Shown here: positions 1 to 12,100 of the stretch, piece by piece
How positions within the stretch are numbered: the stretch's first letter is position 1
Layout: each line of letters starts with the position of its first letter
DNA from: Mesostigma viride
Lineage: Eukaryota > Streptophyta > Mesostigmatophyceae > Mesostigmatales > Mesostigmataceae
Assembly (NCBI GenBank): GCA_009746045.1
Contig: RPFO01000131.1
Location: 1,902,671-1,966,670, forward strand
Length of the DNA stretch: 64,000 nucleotides
Direction of reading: 5' to 3'
Made by a program: the position numbers and the translations under genes
The notes under the pieces: model-generated
The model's input: only the letters and a program-made list of their open reading frames with translations
Told to the model about the DNA's origin: nothing
Database searches by the model: none

Positions 1-1745
1 CCTGGCCAGGGAGATATGCTTGAGCAAAGTTAGGGGGGTACCATGGTCCAACGGGACCGACGTGCAGGAAAAATATTGACGCGCACGGCTATGGCGGTGC
101 AAAGAACTGACTGGTACGAGAGAATGGCTTGACGTATTGGACTCAAATTTTGTAGGCATGATTCTTAGATCCTAAAAATTGAATATCCCTAGCCATGGAA
201 GGTTCGGAGATACGTAGATGGGTCTCGGGGTGCTGGTCGGCGCAGCAAATGACGTTAGCGGCCAGGCAGTGATGGTGCGAGTGCTGCATGTTGCTAGGCC
301 GAATTTTCCCAGACATCTGCGCATCGATCAATTTAGTACGTTGTTCCCAACAAGATTTATTAGCATTGGCAGCCAGTAAAGGCTCGAGGCTACGTCCATT
401 ACTCTGGCGTGCTGGCTCGCGCAAGAAAGGTAATCTGCTGTACCGACCTGGTACGTTCTAGCCTCCAAGCGTGCTCTATTAGCCGTATATAGTTGTATTA
501 TCGTTTAAAGCTAATATCAGAGTTATTACCGAGGGGTTGTGATTGTCTTTTTGTTGTTTTGCTGCCTCTACGCATCGGCTTGTCATGGTTGGGGAATACC
601 ATCAGGTCAAGCAGATTTTGGACCATGTTTGGTCACCGTTAGCTGATGCAGCAACGGAAATAGCGAGGTAACGATTGTTATCGGTCACTAATATGGTAAC
701 GTTGATTACCCAATGCTTTTCCTTGGTCAAGCACCCCGAGACAAGTTCTTTTCTGACCAGTGTTAGGCGTGGCTTCTTGTTTTGCTGGCCAACGCCCACC
801 TTCTTGTTTTGCATCCATTGCATGTGAAAATCGTGGAGATACCCATAACCTGTTTGCATGGGAGCATTATACCAACTTATTCCTATTGTTTTATTCATTG
901 TTTCCAAGAACATAGAGGTGTTTTGTCGTTCATTGGGTGTGTTAGTGATGTAGCTCCTTGCCACCCTTTGTACGCGCGCTTTAGGCCTTGATATGAGCCT
1001 TACACCTATTGTATAGCATGAGCTTGTGTCTTATATGCTGGACATGGTGTTGGCATTGCTTTTGTGGCCATCTAGTTGTTTTGTGCCACTTTGGGATAGG
1101 AAACCTATACGGCAGTTCTAGCAACCGTCCCAAAATAGCTTGCACCGTTATAACGGTCTGAGCTATTTTGGGCTGTTTGCTAGCTAGCATGTGCAGTTCT
1201 GTGACATTTCATGCTGTGAATGCATTGATGGCATGCCTGTGATTCTAATAAACTGCCTTTAAAAGGCCAGGGCCACCTGATTTGTGTAAATGGTCTATAA
1301 TGCATTATATATGTCTCCAACCCCATGTGCACCGTACCCCCCTGGGGGGGGGGCTATTTATAGCATGCATGGGGCATAGATATGTGACCAACCAAATTTC
1401 CCAAACATTATTTGATATAAAAGCATGCTTGGTTCCAAGGGTGGGCCAGAAAATGTTATTTGGCTAGTTACTCTCAGGCGCACAAAGATACCCAAACTCA
1501 GTCCGTTTCGGTGGTTCCAGTCCAGACGGTTGAAGAGTTAAGGGCCACCCCTGTTTTTTAGCAGGAAAAAGCAGGGGAAAGCGGGGAAATGCCTTGGTTA
1601 CATGGCTAGCGGTTTATTAAATTATTCTGCTCAGCATGCAGCGCCTAACACATGGTGGGCTTCCAGTTTGCTAGCTGCTTCCATTGACGGCTGAGAACCC
1701 TGAACTGAAGACGCAGAATAGCTGAGTGACAGACTTCGCGAGGGG
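1..1745. other. no gene recognised
   Basis: I see no supportable coding region, RNA gene or known repeat. Short open frames on both strands have no recognisable domain. Composition is moderately AT-rich, with a short G-run near 1,345. Confidence 0.5.
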
Positions 1746-2032
1746 ATGGCAGAAGACACGTCCGGGCATCCAGCATTCTCCCAGAGGATGCTGGATGCTG
1801 GCTTAGTTGACTATAGGCACTTTAAAGCCCTCGTCATCGTCACAATGAAAGACGCCGAGGGCAACGCTCCCAAGGCAACCGACTGTAGAATCGTATCACC
1901 GGCGGGTTCCTTCTCGAGGTTGTTCCAGAGGAGAAATTGCGGGAATGCAGCTGGAACGACTATCAAAAACTGTTTAAGAAAGAGCACGCTACCATCGATG
2001 CTTGGAAGCAGCTGCGACAGCTGGCCACCTGA
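1746..2032 (+). pseudogene. unidentified protein fragment with a frame change
   Basis: The frame from ATG 1746 reads plausibly (MAEDTSGHPAFSQRMLDAG...) to about position 1,880. After that the protein-like reading moves to another frame, containing FLLEVVPEEKLRECSWNDYQ and ending QLRQLAT at TGA 2030-2032. The late part is charged and helical, typical of real coding sequence, and AATAAAG lies about 20 bp downstream. Either a single-base shift or an unseen small intron would join the parts. I do not recognise the family. It could be the last exon of a host gene or a retrocopy. Confidence 0.3.
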
Positions 2033-2257
2033 ATTGTGTTCAAGTTTTCAATAAAGTCTTTGCATGGTTGTGTGATTGATGAGCCGTGATTTGCCATGAA
2101 GTAGTCTAACTTATTATGGCACATCAAGCGACCACATAGGGCCACCTGAATCGTATTCAAGTTTTCAATAAAGTCTTGGCATGGTTGTGTGATTGATGAG
2201 CCGTGATTTGCCGTGAACTAGTCTAACTTATTATGGCACATCAAGCGACCACATAGG
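2024..2257. repeat. two tandem copies of a 117-bp unit
   Basis: The unit starting GCCACCTGAAT occurs at 2,024 and 2,141 with few differences, and a third copy starts at 2,258 but soon diverges. Each unit includes TTTTCAATAAAGTCTT, so the array duplicates a polyadenylation-like signal just after the preceding coding fragment. Confidence 0.85.
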
Positions 2258-2432
2258 GCCACCCTGAATTGTGCCAAGGTGTGTGGGTGTGTCAAAAGTG
2301 TTCGATTGTTGTGTTACTTGCCATATCAAGCAACAACATGGAATCATAGATCCATTAAGACATATGAAGTGAGATCGACAACTATTCTATTGTAGTTGTG
2401 AAACAACTAATTTAGTTAGACATTAGTTACTT

Positions 2433-2779
2433 CCGTGGGCGTGGGCGTGGGCGTGGGCGTGGGCGTGGGCGTGGGCGTGGGCGTGGGCGTGGGCGTGGGC
2501 GTGGGCGTGGGCGTGGGCGTGGGCGTGGGCGTGGGCGTGGGCGTGGGCGTGGGCGTGGGCGTGGGCGTGGGCGTGGGCGTGGGCGTGGGCGTGGGCGTGG
2601 GCGTGGGCGTGGGCGTGGGCGTGGGCGTGGGCGTGGGCGTGGGCGTGGGCGTGGGCGTGGGCTTGGGCGTGGGCGTGGGCGTGGGCGTGGGCGTGGGCGT
2701 GGGCGTGGGCGTGCGCGTGGGCGTGCGCGTGGGCGTGCGCGTGGGCGTGCGCGTGGGCGTGCGCGTGGGCGGGCGCGTG

Positions 2780-2841
<62 letters not shown>

Positions 2842-3194
2842 TGGGCGTGGGCGTGGGCGTGGGCGTGGCTGTGCCTGTGTGCCTGTGTGCCTGTGTGCCT
2901 GTGTGCTGTGTGCGTGTGCGTGTGCGTGTGCGTGTGCGTGTGCGTGTGCGTGTGCGTGTGCGTGTGCGTGTGCGTGTGCGTGTGCGTGTGCGTGTGCGTG
3001 TGCGTGTGCGTGTGCGTGTGCGTGTGCGTGTGCGTGTGCGTGTGCGTGTGCGTGTGCGTGTGCGTGTGCGTGTGCGTGTGCGTGTGCGTGTGCGTGTGCG
3101 TGTGCGTGTGCGTGTGCGTGTGCGTGTGCGTGTGCGTGTGCGTGTGCGTGTGCGTGTGCGTGTGCGTGTGCGTGTGCGTGTGCGTGTGCGTGTG
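2433..3194. repeat. hexanucleotide microsatellite, (GTGGGC)n then (GTGCGT)n
   Basis: From 2,433 to about 2,870 the unit is GTGGGC, with a GTGCGC/GCGGGC transition zone. After a short GTGCCT stretch, 2,909-3,194 is nearly pure GTGCGT. The period of 6 leaves all six frames open, which creates long false ORFs (Thr-Pro, His-Ala, Gly-Val, Cys-Val). None is a gene. Confidence 0.97.
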
Positions 3195-3929
3195 AGCAGG
3201 ATTGAGTGTGGGCAAGGGCAAGTGCAAGGGCAAAGTATCTAGAACCTTGATGTCTAATCACTGCAAGAAAATGTCCTCAAATGAGGACATTTTAAAGATG
3301 GATACCATTTGTAATAACTCACACACGTCAACACATCCATGGGTACGGTATGGAACCATTAACTTTTATGATATGCTCAAGAGTTGAAATGCTTTACATC
3401 CATGAAATATGCTCATTATATAATTGTTTACGATTTATGAATGTAGGGGGGTCGTTACACGAGTGACCAAAAAGCACTCTGACAAGTCATGTTCAATGTG
3501 CTAAGAAAGAAGGCATGGCCAGGTCATGGCTGGTCCTGAAAATGCACTGAGGGTGCCCACAACATGTCTACGTTACACCCTCGCTATCCTAGACCCTGCA
3601 GCCTGCCAGGGGGGGGGGGCACAAAATGTAACTGGCAGCCAGGGACGATGGTGCAGGCCAAATAGCAGGTGTAAAGCTAGCTCAGTCCAAAGAGTGAAAC
3701 AAGAAGCAAATATTTGCGTAGGCCAAGGTGAGGTCCAAGATTGTCATTAGAGGCTTGGCTGCCACCACGGTGCTAAACCATGATGCTGAAGCCTCGCATT
3801 ACATATGAAACATATTCTGAAAAGAGGCACGTATTGTAACACAATAACAATGTAAACATGACGAGCTCAAGTTTCCAAGCCAGTCTTCATCACTTGGACA
3901 AGAGTTATAGCGTTAGAAACATATGGGCA
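3195..3929. other. no gene recognised
   Basis: AT-rich spacer after the microsatellite. Only short unrelated open frames and a short G-run near 3,610 are present. Confidence 0.5.
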
Positions 3930-4106
3930 TCTAGTCGCTCTACACGTAAGCCAGCCATAATTTCAATGCACAAGGATACACATTTCCATCACCATTCATC
4001 TTCATCATCCTGAACGACTCGAACACGCGGACAAGATAACGGCAGGCTCGAGCTACCATGGTCCGGATTCTCCCGATTTCTGGCCTGCGCTGGTTGTCTC
4101 CTTGAT
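3930..4106 (+). repeat. dispersed repeat X, copy 1 (uninterrupted)
   Basis: Shares GGCAGGCTCGAGCTACCATG, GGTCCGGATTCTCCCGATTT and GCGCTGGTTGTCTCCTTG with copies at about 4,420-4,532 (plus) and 7,164-7,280 (minus). It also contains the stretch TTCATCATCCTGAACGACTC, which flanks the LINE insertion at copy 3. It therefore acts as a paralogous empty site for that insertion. The class is unknown; it could be SINE-like or a MITE. Confidence 0.75.
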
Positions 4107-4415
4107 ATGGGCAACATCCCAGCAAGCCTTGAAAAGCTTCAGGCAGTATATGTGTTAAATCAAACTACCACATTGCAATTAAACACAGCGACTGCTACTT
4201 GCTGCTGTTTTGACATCGCAAGACCGTTTACCTTTTCAGTGACGCAACGGGAAAAGAAAGCACTGTCCAGCAAACTTCCGTAATTCCGCTTTGTCGCCGT
4301 TTACCGAAACAGCGATAACATTTTTGTCGCGAGGGTTTTCTAGCTCCAACTCGGACCAGCCAGCAGCAACCTCTATTGGCACCCGTGATCATTACTATCA
4401 TAATACGCCGTCTAG

Positions 4416-4532
4416 GTCATCTAGTCGCTCTACACGCAAGCCACGAACACGCGGACAAGATAACGGCAGGCTCGAGCTACCATGGTCCGGATTCTCCCGA
4501 TTTCTGACCTGCGCTGGTTGTCTCCTTGATAA
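4416..4532 (+). repeat. dispersed repeat X, copy 2 (internally shortened)
   Basis: Same 3' part as copy 1 (CGAACACGCGGACAAGATAA through GTTGTCTCCTTGATA). It lacks the roughly 60 bp holding the TTCATCATCC segment. Confidence 0.75.
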
Positions 4533-4861
4533 TACGCCAACCCCTTCAGGGTGACATCCGTTGTCACGACTCGACGGCTTATGGTCGTCATAGGGAATGA
4601 ACGCCGGTTCATATGGAACAGTGAACAAGCTGCTTGTCGTCTGTCGAGCTCTATGCGGAGCACGTAACCTTGTGCAACGATCGTTGCTCAATCCATACGA
4701 TGCAAGTACCGACTGGATACATACGAAGCAACGACCGACAACAAGCAGCTGGAATTACGGCATGGCCTGGAGGCAACCGCTGGCCCTTCCCTTGCAGCTA
4801 CGCCGCCATGCACCTGTTGTTAAATATTCTGGTCATTTCAAACCAAATTGCGCAAAATGCT

Positions 4862-4901
<40 letters not shown>
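4862..4901. repeat. 40-bp poly-G tract
   Basis: An uninterrupted run of 40 G. The exact length is unreliable in any assembly. Confidence 0.95.
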
Positions 4902-4903
<2 letters not shown>

Positions 4904-5159
4904 CCAGGGGTGGCCCTTAGCGGGTGTGGCCCTTAGCCGGGTGGATTACCTTATTGTAGATTGGCGGCTTTCCTATCGTGCCAGCTGCCAGGCCACGGCA
5001 GCGGCCATGCCGACATGGCGACCGGGAGCCATGCGGGCGAGGTGACGGGGGGGAGCGTGACCGAGCCAGCGAGCGGGTATTAAGCGCGAGAAAGCAGGGG
5101 ATCTGCTTCGGGCATATACAGACCCGGCAGACGGGGTTTACTGCGACGGTTTAGCAGCG

Positions 5160-5511
5160 ATGGAGGCTGCCAGTTATATCGTAACCCCGTTTAAGGACTT
5201 CGCGAAGGATAGCATTCGGTTGGTTAACAAGTGCACGAAGCCTGACCGGAAAGGTGTGCAGTCGTTTCCTTTTCAGCAGGGTTTTGGGGGGTTAGATATT
5301 ACTTGTACCTGTACTGTATGAGGAATATTTGAGCTCGGATGTATCCTTTAATTGATAATAGTCGGTGTACGTGTTCTTTTCTGGCGGTGTTGCAGAGTTT
5401 ACGAAGATTGCGTTCCGCACTTCCATCGGCTTCGTCTGCATGGGCTTCATCGGCTTCTTTGTTAAGTTGATATTCATCCCCATCAACAACATCATCGTTG
5501 GGGGCGGCTAA
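5160..5511 (+). CDS. SEC61G: Sec61 gamma subunit (SecE homologue), two exons
   Basis: Small tail-anchored subunit of the ER Sec61/SecYEG protein-conducting channel, where it clamps the two halves of Sec61-alpha. Exon 1 is 5,160-5,253, encoding [20 protein letters not shown] and then [11 protein letters not shown]. The intron, 5,254-5,395, starts GTGTGC and ends TTGCAG. Exon 2 is 5,396-5,511, with stop TAA at 5,509-5,511. The split codon G|AG gives the conserved Glu of PDRKEF. The spliced product is 69 residues, the usual family length. It holds the amphipathic [11 protein letters not shown] helix, the invariant CTKPDRKEFTKIA segment and one membrane helix ([20 protein letters not shown]) ending in NNIIVGGG. 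No frame damage is visible, so this is a functional host gene and the only firmly identified one here. ATG 5160 fits the family's short N-terminus. Confidence 0.95.
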
Positions 5512-6244
5512 GGTCCGTGCTGGCCAGAGCGTGTTGTTTGCCTCCGTGTGCTGTTGCCTCGAAAGTGCGTATCCCTTTGCATGTGTTTGGCAAACGCAGT
5601 AGCGGAAGTACAGTCATGGTGCGTGTGGTTTAGGGTTTTAGGCGTTTCGGCGCGCTGACGCTAAAGTGGCATTTGTTTCCACATAAGCCGCATTTGTCGT
5701 CAACCTAGATGTGCTGCATTTCCACCGATTATTCCCTGCTGTGCAACAGGCCATCCCCGCACGGCCATGCTGTTCCCTCATGCCGAGGTAGATAAGTGGC
5801 ATCCATGGATGCTCGGCATCAGGCCGCTGTTACCTCTGCCGCACCCCACCCCGCCCCACTTGAATCCAATGCCCCAGTCCATCCGAACGCCTTTGTGCAG
5901 GCTTCATCCATTCCATTTTAACTCTACCTGGCCAGGCTGTGCTTTACCCAGAGCGTGGTGGTGGGTTCTGGAGCAATGGAGCCGCTTTGGTTGTGTATAT
6001 GCTGCACATCCCAACGCAGTGTTGATGTCATCTAGTCCGCGTATTTGTGACCTCGATAGTACCGGCTACGCCCCCTTCTAAAGAAGGTTCCAGCCGTGTT
6101 CAGCCCGTCTCACGTGTCGAGACTGAACAAGTCTCTAGTGGACACGTGTGTAGTACTCCTACACACACAGATCTCGAATGATTTATCTAGTACCAAATCC
6201 GAATGGCTTGCATCACTCCCCGGAAAGGAGAACTTTTGCGGTTG
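5512..6244. other. downstream of SEC61G, no gene recognised
   Basis: This should include the SEC61G 3' UTR. I saw no clear polyadenylation signal and no further coding exon. The open frame at 5,767-6,081 is proline-rich and resembles no family. Confidence 0.5.
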
Positions 6245-6425
6245 GACTGTAGGTGTCAGCTGGGGATGCCTTAGGATCAGGAGACGTCCGTCCTATAGTC
6301 ACCAAAAGTGGGTGCGAGAGGTCCCCAGTTCGATTCCGGCCTGGATTCATTTGCAGATCGCGTTTTCCGCGGACCGGCACTGAACGCAAATGGTTTTCAC
6401 CTTTGCGGCGTGCCAAATCAGAATT
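6245..6425 (+). repeat. tRNA-related SINE-like repeat, copy 1
   Basis: Contains a B-box-like AGTTCGATTCC in CCCCAGTTCGATTCCGG at about 6,328. It is followed by a body (ATTTGCAGATCGCGTTTT, CGGACCGGCACTGAACGC, AAATGGTTTTCACCTTTG) that recurs at about 7,012-7,138. A tRNA-like head joined to a repeated body suggests a SINE. No convincing A box was found. Confidence 0.6.
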
Positions 6426-7011
6426 TGTGACCACTGTGCCCTCGGCACTTCATGTCATGCTGTCGTTAATTCTGATCATACGGGTGATGTTCTGATCTGT
6501 CTTGTGCTATTGGCCAACTTAACAGATGCGGGACCGACGGCCGCTCCACACACACACCTATGGGAGCATGGCAGGGTTCACAAAGGCCATCAAACAGCCT
6601 TCCCAGAAACACAGCTTCTGCATGCTTCAGCCAGCGCATTTGTCCCGAACAAAAATCTGCAATGTGTGCTATTGCAGCCTTGACCATGGCATGGCTTCTT
6701 AAAGTGCAAGGAACTCAATTACAACAATAACTACAGCCTTCTGGAATAGATCGGCTTGCCCATGAGGCAAGTTTGCTTGTCGTGGCGGGCGATGATTCAG
6801 CCTTTGCATCTGTCCCCGATAGAATGTTAGCACAATGCGCCTTCCAGTTGCGGATTGCATAAACACTATCACTATGCCTGATCAACTATCACTATCAACA
6901 TGGTCGCCAGAGAGTGCGTGACTCTGCTTTGGGAGGTACCATTGGTGGGTTTGAACCCGTTTGGCAAATGAATGATGACGTGCAAAACGAGCCTTGATTT
7001 ATAATTGAATA

Positions 7012-7138
7012 ATGCAACAACGCGAGAGGTCCCCAGTTCTATTCCGGTCGGATTCATTTGCAGATCGCGTTTTTCCGTGTTTTCCGCGGACCGGCACTGA
7101 ACGCAAATGGTTTTCACCTTTGCACGGCGTGCCTGATC
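7012..7138 (+). repeat. tRNA-related SINE-like repeat, copy 2
   Basis: Starts CGCGAGAGGTCCCCAGTTC and shares the body of the copy at 6,245-6,425. It has a mutated B box (TTCTATTCC) and a short internal TTTTCCGTG duplication. Confidence 0.6.
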
Positions 7139-7163
7139 AGAATAATGCAACAACAGTGACTTC

Positions 7164-7280
7164 GTCCACTCATACCAAGGAGACAACCAGCGCAGGCCAG
7201 AAATCGGGAGAATCCGGACCATGGTAGCTCGAGCCTGCCATTATCTTGTCCGCGTTTTCGAGTCGTTCAGGATGATGAAT
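7164..7280 (-). repeat. dispersed repeat X, copy 3 (split by the LINE)
   Basis: On the minus strand this matches copies 1 and 2 (GGCAGGCTCGAGCTACCATG, CCGATTTCTGGCCTGCGC). Its continuation lies beyond the LINE and giant element, from 37,490 onward: ATTTTCCATCTCC there matches CATTTCCATCACC in copy 1. Confidence 0.7.
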
Positions 7281-7290
7281 ATGAATTCAT
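7281..7290. repeat. LINE target-site duplication (left)
   Basis: ATGAATTCAT here is repeated exactly at 37,480-37,489. The two copies bracket the LINE together with the giant element inside it. Confidence 0.85.
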
Positions 7291-8860
7291 TAATTAATTA
7301 ATTAATTAGACTCGTGCTCCCGTTGGGGAGTCACGGAGCATTAACCCCGATGGATGGATGGATGGGTGCAAACATTCCTACCGGTCTAATCTATCTACAT
7401 TGGCTACATACTACATCTATCTAACAGCATTCTAACTACAACATCTATCTAGGCAGCCGCACGCTGCCCGAGGGGGAGCTATCTGGCGTGCCTCCCGCGG
7501 GATTGCACACGCGGGCGCTTCCCCACTGGGGGGGGCTCATTGTCCTCTATGACCTGGGCCCACTTGGCCTTGTCCATCATCTTCTTCCAAATCACGGAGA
7601 GGCCGAGGCCCCCCATGTCCTCTACTAGCTGTTCCTTGAAGGTGCGGGCCTTGCGGCGTCTAACATCACTAGGCCCAGCCCACGTCAGGAGGTGCCGGCC
7701 AGGCTGGGCTGGTCGCAGTCCTGCGGGGGGGCCACGTGAGGTGTCTACCTGGTTGGTGCGAGCTAGGTGCCCTACAAGCTGCAGGCGGCGTTGCTTAATG
7801 GTGCTGGTGATATAGGGCATGCCCTGGTACAGGTCCTCATTGCGGACATGAGCAGCATATCCTACTCTGAAAATGGAACGCAGCATGCTGGTGACCGCGC
7901 CGTCCAGCTTGCGGGCCAGGTCGGCGGTGAGGGTCCACGTCTCGGCGCCATACGTGAGAACAGGAAGGACGAGGACCTTGAACAGGTCCTGTTTCTCGAT
8001 CTTGCCCAGGGGCTTGCGCCACAGGGCCCGGTACTGACGTAAAGCGTGCCAGGCGAGGGAGATGCGATGGTCCACATCAACCTCGCAGCTGGGGAGCAGG
8101 CTGCCCAGCAGCTTAACGCGGTCCCGATACAGGACTCGAGAGCCGTCTAGGAGATAGAGGGGCGGCGGTGGGTTGGTGAGCCCAACCGCCAGGGCCTCTG
8201 TCTTCTTGCTGACCTCAAGACCCACTGCACGGGCCTCGAGAGCCAGGCAGTCAAGCCATGTCTGCACGTGCTCGGTGTCCTCGAAGAGGGTGGTGTCGTC
8301 TGCGTAAATGATGTCTGCTAGCCGAATCTCCGTGTCCGCACCGCCATGCCAGAATTTGTTAGCAACCTGCACTCCTGGTTCCCTGCCCACGATGCGGGCA
8401 AATCGCGTGCGCGCCTGAATCATTACGTATTCGACAACAATAATGAACAGGTAGGGCGACAGCACGCAGCCCTGCCACACACCCTTCTGTAAAGGGCATG
8501 GGGGCGTGGTCCCGTAAGAAGTGCGCACCGAAGTGGTGGACCCTTCATACAGGTTGCGGATGACAGCAATCAGGGGGCGGGGGATCCGGAACAACTCGAG
8601 GATGTCCCAAAGCGCAGGCCAGAAAACCGAATCGAAGGCTTTGATGAAGTCCACCAGCACAAGGTGCAAAGGGGACTCACCAGGCTGAAGGCGTTGCAGT
8701 TCCTCCACCAGGCGGCGAGTAGCGAAGAGCGCCTGTACTGTGTTGCGACCTGAACGGAAGCCGTGCTGAGTCTCGCTGAGGTGACCGTCCAGGGCCGTGC
8801 GCAGGCGGTTCAGGATGAGCCGCATAAGAAGCTTGAGGGGGGCACTTTGAATGCACACCC
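7291..8860 (-). pseudogene. 3' half of an interrupted LINE: reverse transcriptase and C-terminus
   Basis: On the minus strand this is the rest of the ORF2 whose 5' half lies at 35,762-37,479. Coding runs from the insertion point at 8,860 to stop at about 7,479. RT motifs include LKLLMRLILNRLRTAL, ETQHGFRSGRNT, HLVLVDFIKAFDSV, KGVWQGCVLSPYLF and catalytic YADDTTLFEDTE at about 8,285-8,310. A thumb/connection region and a basic tail (PPPVGKRPRVQSRG) follow. The 3' UTR contains the stem CTCCCCAACGGGAG and ends in a (TAAT)n tail against the target duplication, as expected for target-primed insertion. The frame is intact to the break. It is the 3' half of a non-LTR polyprotein, inactive because of the 26.9-kb insert. 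Confidence 0.93.
8857..8860. repeat. target-site duplication ACCC of the giant element (left)
   Basis: ACCC directly precedes the left TIR and recurs at 35,762-35,765 directly after the right TIR. The uninterrupted LINE needs exactly one copy. Confidence 0.9.
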
Positions 8861-8885
8861 GGCCGGGCCCACTTCGAATGTTCCG
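8861..8885 (+). repeat. left terminal inverted repeat of the giant element
   Basis: 25 bp starting GGCCGGGCCCACTTCG and ending AATGTTCCG. It is an exact reverse complement of 35,737-35,761. A further shared motif, GTGTGACACTTTTC, lies inside at 8,904-8,917. Confidence 0.95.
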
Positions 8886-9155
8886 CGGTCCAAGCCAACT
8901 AGTGTGTGACACTTTTCCTTCAATTTTGAGGCAAAAATCTTGAATTTTGGCTTGCGAACGTATAAATTTCACGTAAATATTACAATTTGTGGGTATTTAT
9001 CTCATTGTAAGTCTCGTGTGACATAAAAACTTTACATTAGCGTGAAATTGCATTGTTTCATTGAAGAATATCATGGATACATTCGTCGCACTTGAGACGG
9101 AGTCGACTGAATTTACTAAAGACTCGTCCAACATAAAATAAAGTCTTCGAACCGG

Positions 9156-12100
9156 TCACTTCTTATTCTTGCTCCTTGCTTCTGCTTCCAATTTCTGCTG
9201 TTCTGTTTTGGACTTCTTCCTCTTTGGATCGATGGACATCGCAGGTGCCCACTTTGCCACATCATTCCAACTCTTTCCGTCCATCAGAGTCACCACCTTC
9301 TTCACATAGTCCAAAGGCATCCAGAACTTGCCCCTATGCAACTTTCCGCCCTCTGTCTCTTCTGGAAAAAACTTCATGCAAACGTCCCTCCATTTCCGAT
9401 CGTATCCACCTACCTGCCCGTACAACTTCACCTCCTGTAACTTGGTATACTTTTGCTTTTCCCTACTCGCATTGGCCCTTCTCATGGTGTTCTCGGCCCA
9501 CCCATCAATCCAGAAGCACTCCGGTGCTCCGTGTTTCTGTTCCCCGTCCATAAGTCTCATCCACAGCGTAGGCTTCTCATAAGGCTCTTGGCTCTGCGCA
9601 TTCGCTTCCACCCCTTCAGACTGAGCAGCAAGTTTAGCTGCAGGACCGAAGCCCACCGCAGCGTTCGCCCGCACCACATCATTACCTGCGCGTAACCAAT
9701 CGGCACATCAACGACGGACTAAAGTCAACGTAGATAGATTGCAAACGAATTAAAAAAAAAATTCAGGATACATGCCACGACCAAAACAGCGATTTCCTCA
9801 CCCTTTGTTATTCCTTTCGGAGCTCGAGTAGCAGCTGTCTTGGGTCGAGACGAGCCGGAAGACTTGGAGGGCGCGGCAGGCTTCTTCCTCCCCTCAGACG
9901 TCGCTCTGCGAGTTGACCCTCCTGCCCCTCCACCCCTTGCCCTTCCATCACCCCTTCGCCTCCCTCCATCTTCCTCCTCCTCGTCGTCATCCCCCTCCTC
10001 CTCCTCCTCCCCCTCCCCCTCCTCCTCCTCCTCCTCCTCCTCCTCCTCCTCCTCCTCCTCCTCCTCCTCCGCCTCCTCCTCCTCCTCCTCCTCCTCCTCC
10101 TCTCTCCCCTCCTCCCCCTCCTCCCCCTCCTCCCCTCCTCCCCCTCCTCCCCCTCGTCCCCTCCTCCCCCTCCTCCCCCTCCTCCCCCTCCTCCTCCTCC
10201 TCGGAGGAGGATGATGATGACTCGACTGGCTGCCTTCGAAGCTCTTTCTTGGGATACTTTAAAACGCGCGTAGGCGCGGAAGGAGCGCCCGGCCGGGCAG
10301 AAGCGCCAGGCTCAGCTTCATCTTCGTCGTCCGAGATGTGAACAACTGCCTTTCGGGCCTTTTTGGAAGGGTGTGACTCCGGCTGCGGCTGGACAGACGG
10401 CCGCTGCCCACCCTTCCCTTTGTCCCGCGTCTTCTGCGGTGACGACTTCTCTCCCCCCTTAGACGTCTTCTGCGGTGACGACTTCTCTCCCCCCTTAGAC
10501 GTCTTCTGCGGTGACGACTTCTCTCCCCCCGTAGACGTCGCTCTGCGAGTCGACCCTCCTTCCTTTCCACCCTGTCCCTCGCCTCCCTCGTCCCCATCCG
10601 AATCTCCTTCCGCGTCATCCTCAGCCTTCCTCTTCTTCGCCAATGACGTCCACGATACGTCAGGCATCTTCCCCATCCGAACCAGTAAGTCTTCGAAGCC
10701 ATCCAATGACTTCTTTCCGCCAAAAACGACCACGATGGGACGCAACTCCTCGAAAAACTGCGTCGCTAGCTCGATAAGCTTCCTGTGGTAACCGGAATTG
10801 CGTTCGACAGTTGTCTTTTTTGGAGGAACCATAAAGAGGTCATGGTCACCCCACCAGAAGTCCTTGAAGGACGTCCACTTGCGGCCGAACTCACCATCCA
10901 AATTCAGGATTCTACAGCACGGTAATGGCGTCAGGCCATCGTCTTGCCTCGCGAAAGTGGATGGGAAGCCCTCACCGTCGCCCACCGCCACCTCCGCCGC
11001 CACCCTCCTCACAAATGCCTTCTTCCTGTCAGGGCCGCCTTTAGGGAGACTATGAGAAGAATACCAGACGGTCATCTGATCCCAGGAAATGCTGCGCCAG
11101 TTATACTCAATCGGCTCAGCACTTTTCTCTTCCACCTTCTCCCCCCCTTTCCCTGCAACTTTCTCCTTCGCCTCAACCACCGCCTCCTTCTTCCCTTCCC
11201 CTCCTGCCATCTTTTTTTGATAGTGGAGATACAAGTCCTTGTCCAGAAGGCCCTGCGAACCCTTCATGCTGAAGTTCGGAGCGGTTTTGTCGAGGAGATC
11301 CACTAGATCGATGGTGCCAGCCATCAGATCCTTTCTCGGAATCCTTAGGTGATTGGCAAGACCTTCGGACTTTAAGAGGTAGGCGACATTGCGCGTGATG
11401 ATGACGGCCTTCTCCCAAAATGCAAGGAATCGATCGACGACGTCCTTGTTCCTTGGCATCCGGTTAAGTAGTCGTAAGCCGAACACCTCTTCAAATAAGC
11501 GAGAAGCCTTGTACTCCATATCAGCCCCCCCTTACATTCGCCATCCAAGTCGGGCTTTTCCTGAAACTTAATAAGGATGAATTGGCGAACGCACTCAAGT
11601 ACGTCCTTGGCCAACTCCACCAACTTTGACAGCTTTTCGGGCCCAACCTCCCCACTCATGATGCATTCACACACAGCGTCCATCATCGGAAACGACGCCA
11701 GGTTCCTTACAGACGTCCAGGACACCTTTTGCCCCTTCTTGGTGCCCTCGGCGTTAGCGAACCGGCATCTGAGAGTCATAGTCTCCTCAGAAGCTGGTGT
11801 GACTGAATTCTCATCATCCGGCCTGGCCTTTGTGAGGCGCAGGAAGGTGTTCGCCAGAACTCGATTGTAATTTGAAATTTGGGAAGGTTGGGCCTTGTTT
11901 TTTTTCCGCTCGCCTTCTTCCTCCCTCACCTCCCCCTTATCCTCCTTACTCCCCTCCAAACTCCCTTCCCTCCCGACTGATTGTTTGGTGGCCGGCAGGA
12001 TGTACGTCAGCAGGTTCGTGTAATGCCGTGTTGGTCCGTACGGCAACTCGGGTATGAAAGTACGCCGTATTGTACGGTACCGACGCTTTCGACCGCGTAC

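Noticed and set aside
2416-3261. Thr-Pro, His-Ala, Gly-Val and Cys-Val repeat proteins
   Set aside because: By-products of a hexanucleotide microsatellite open in every frame.
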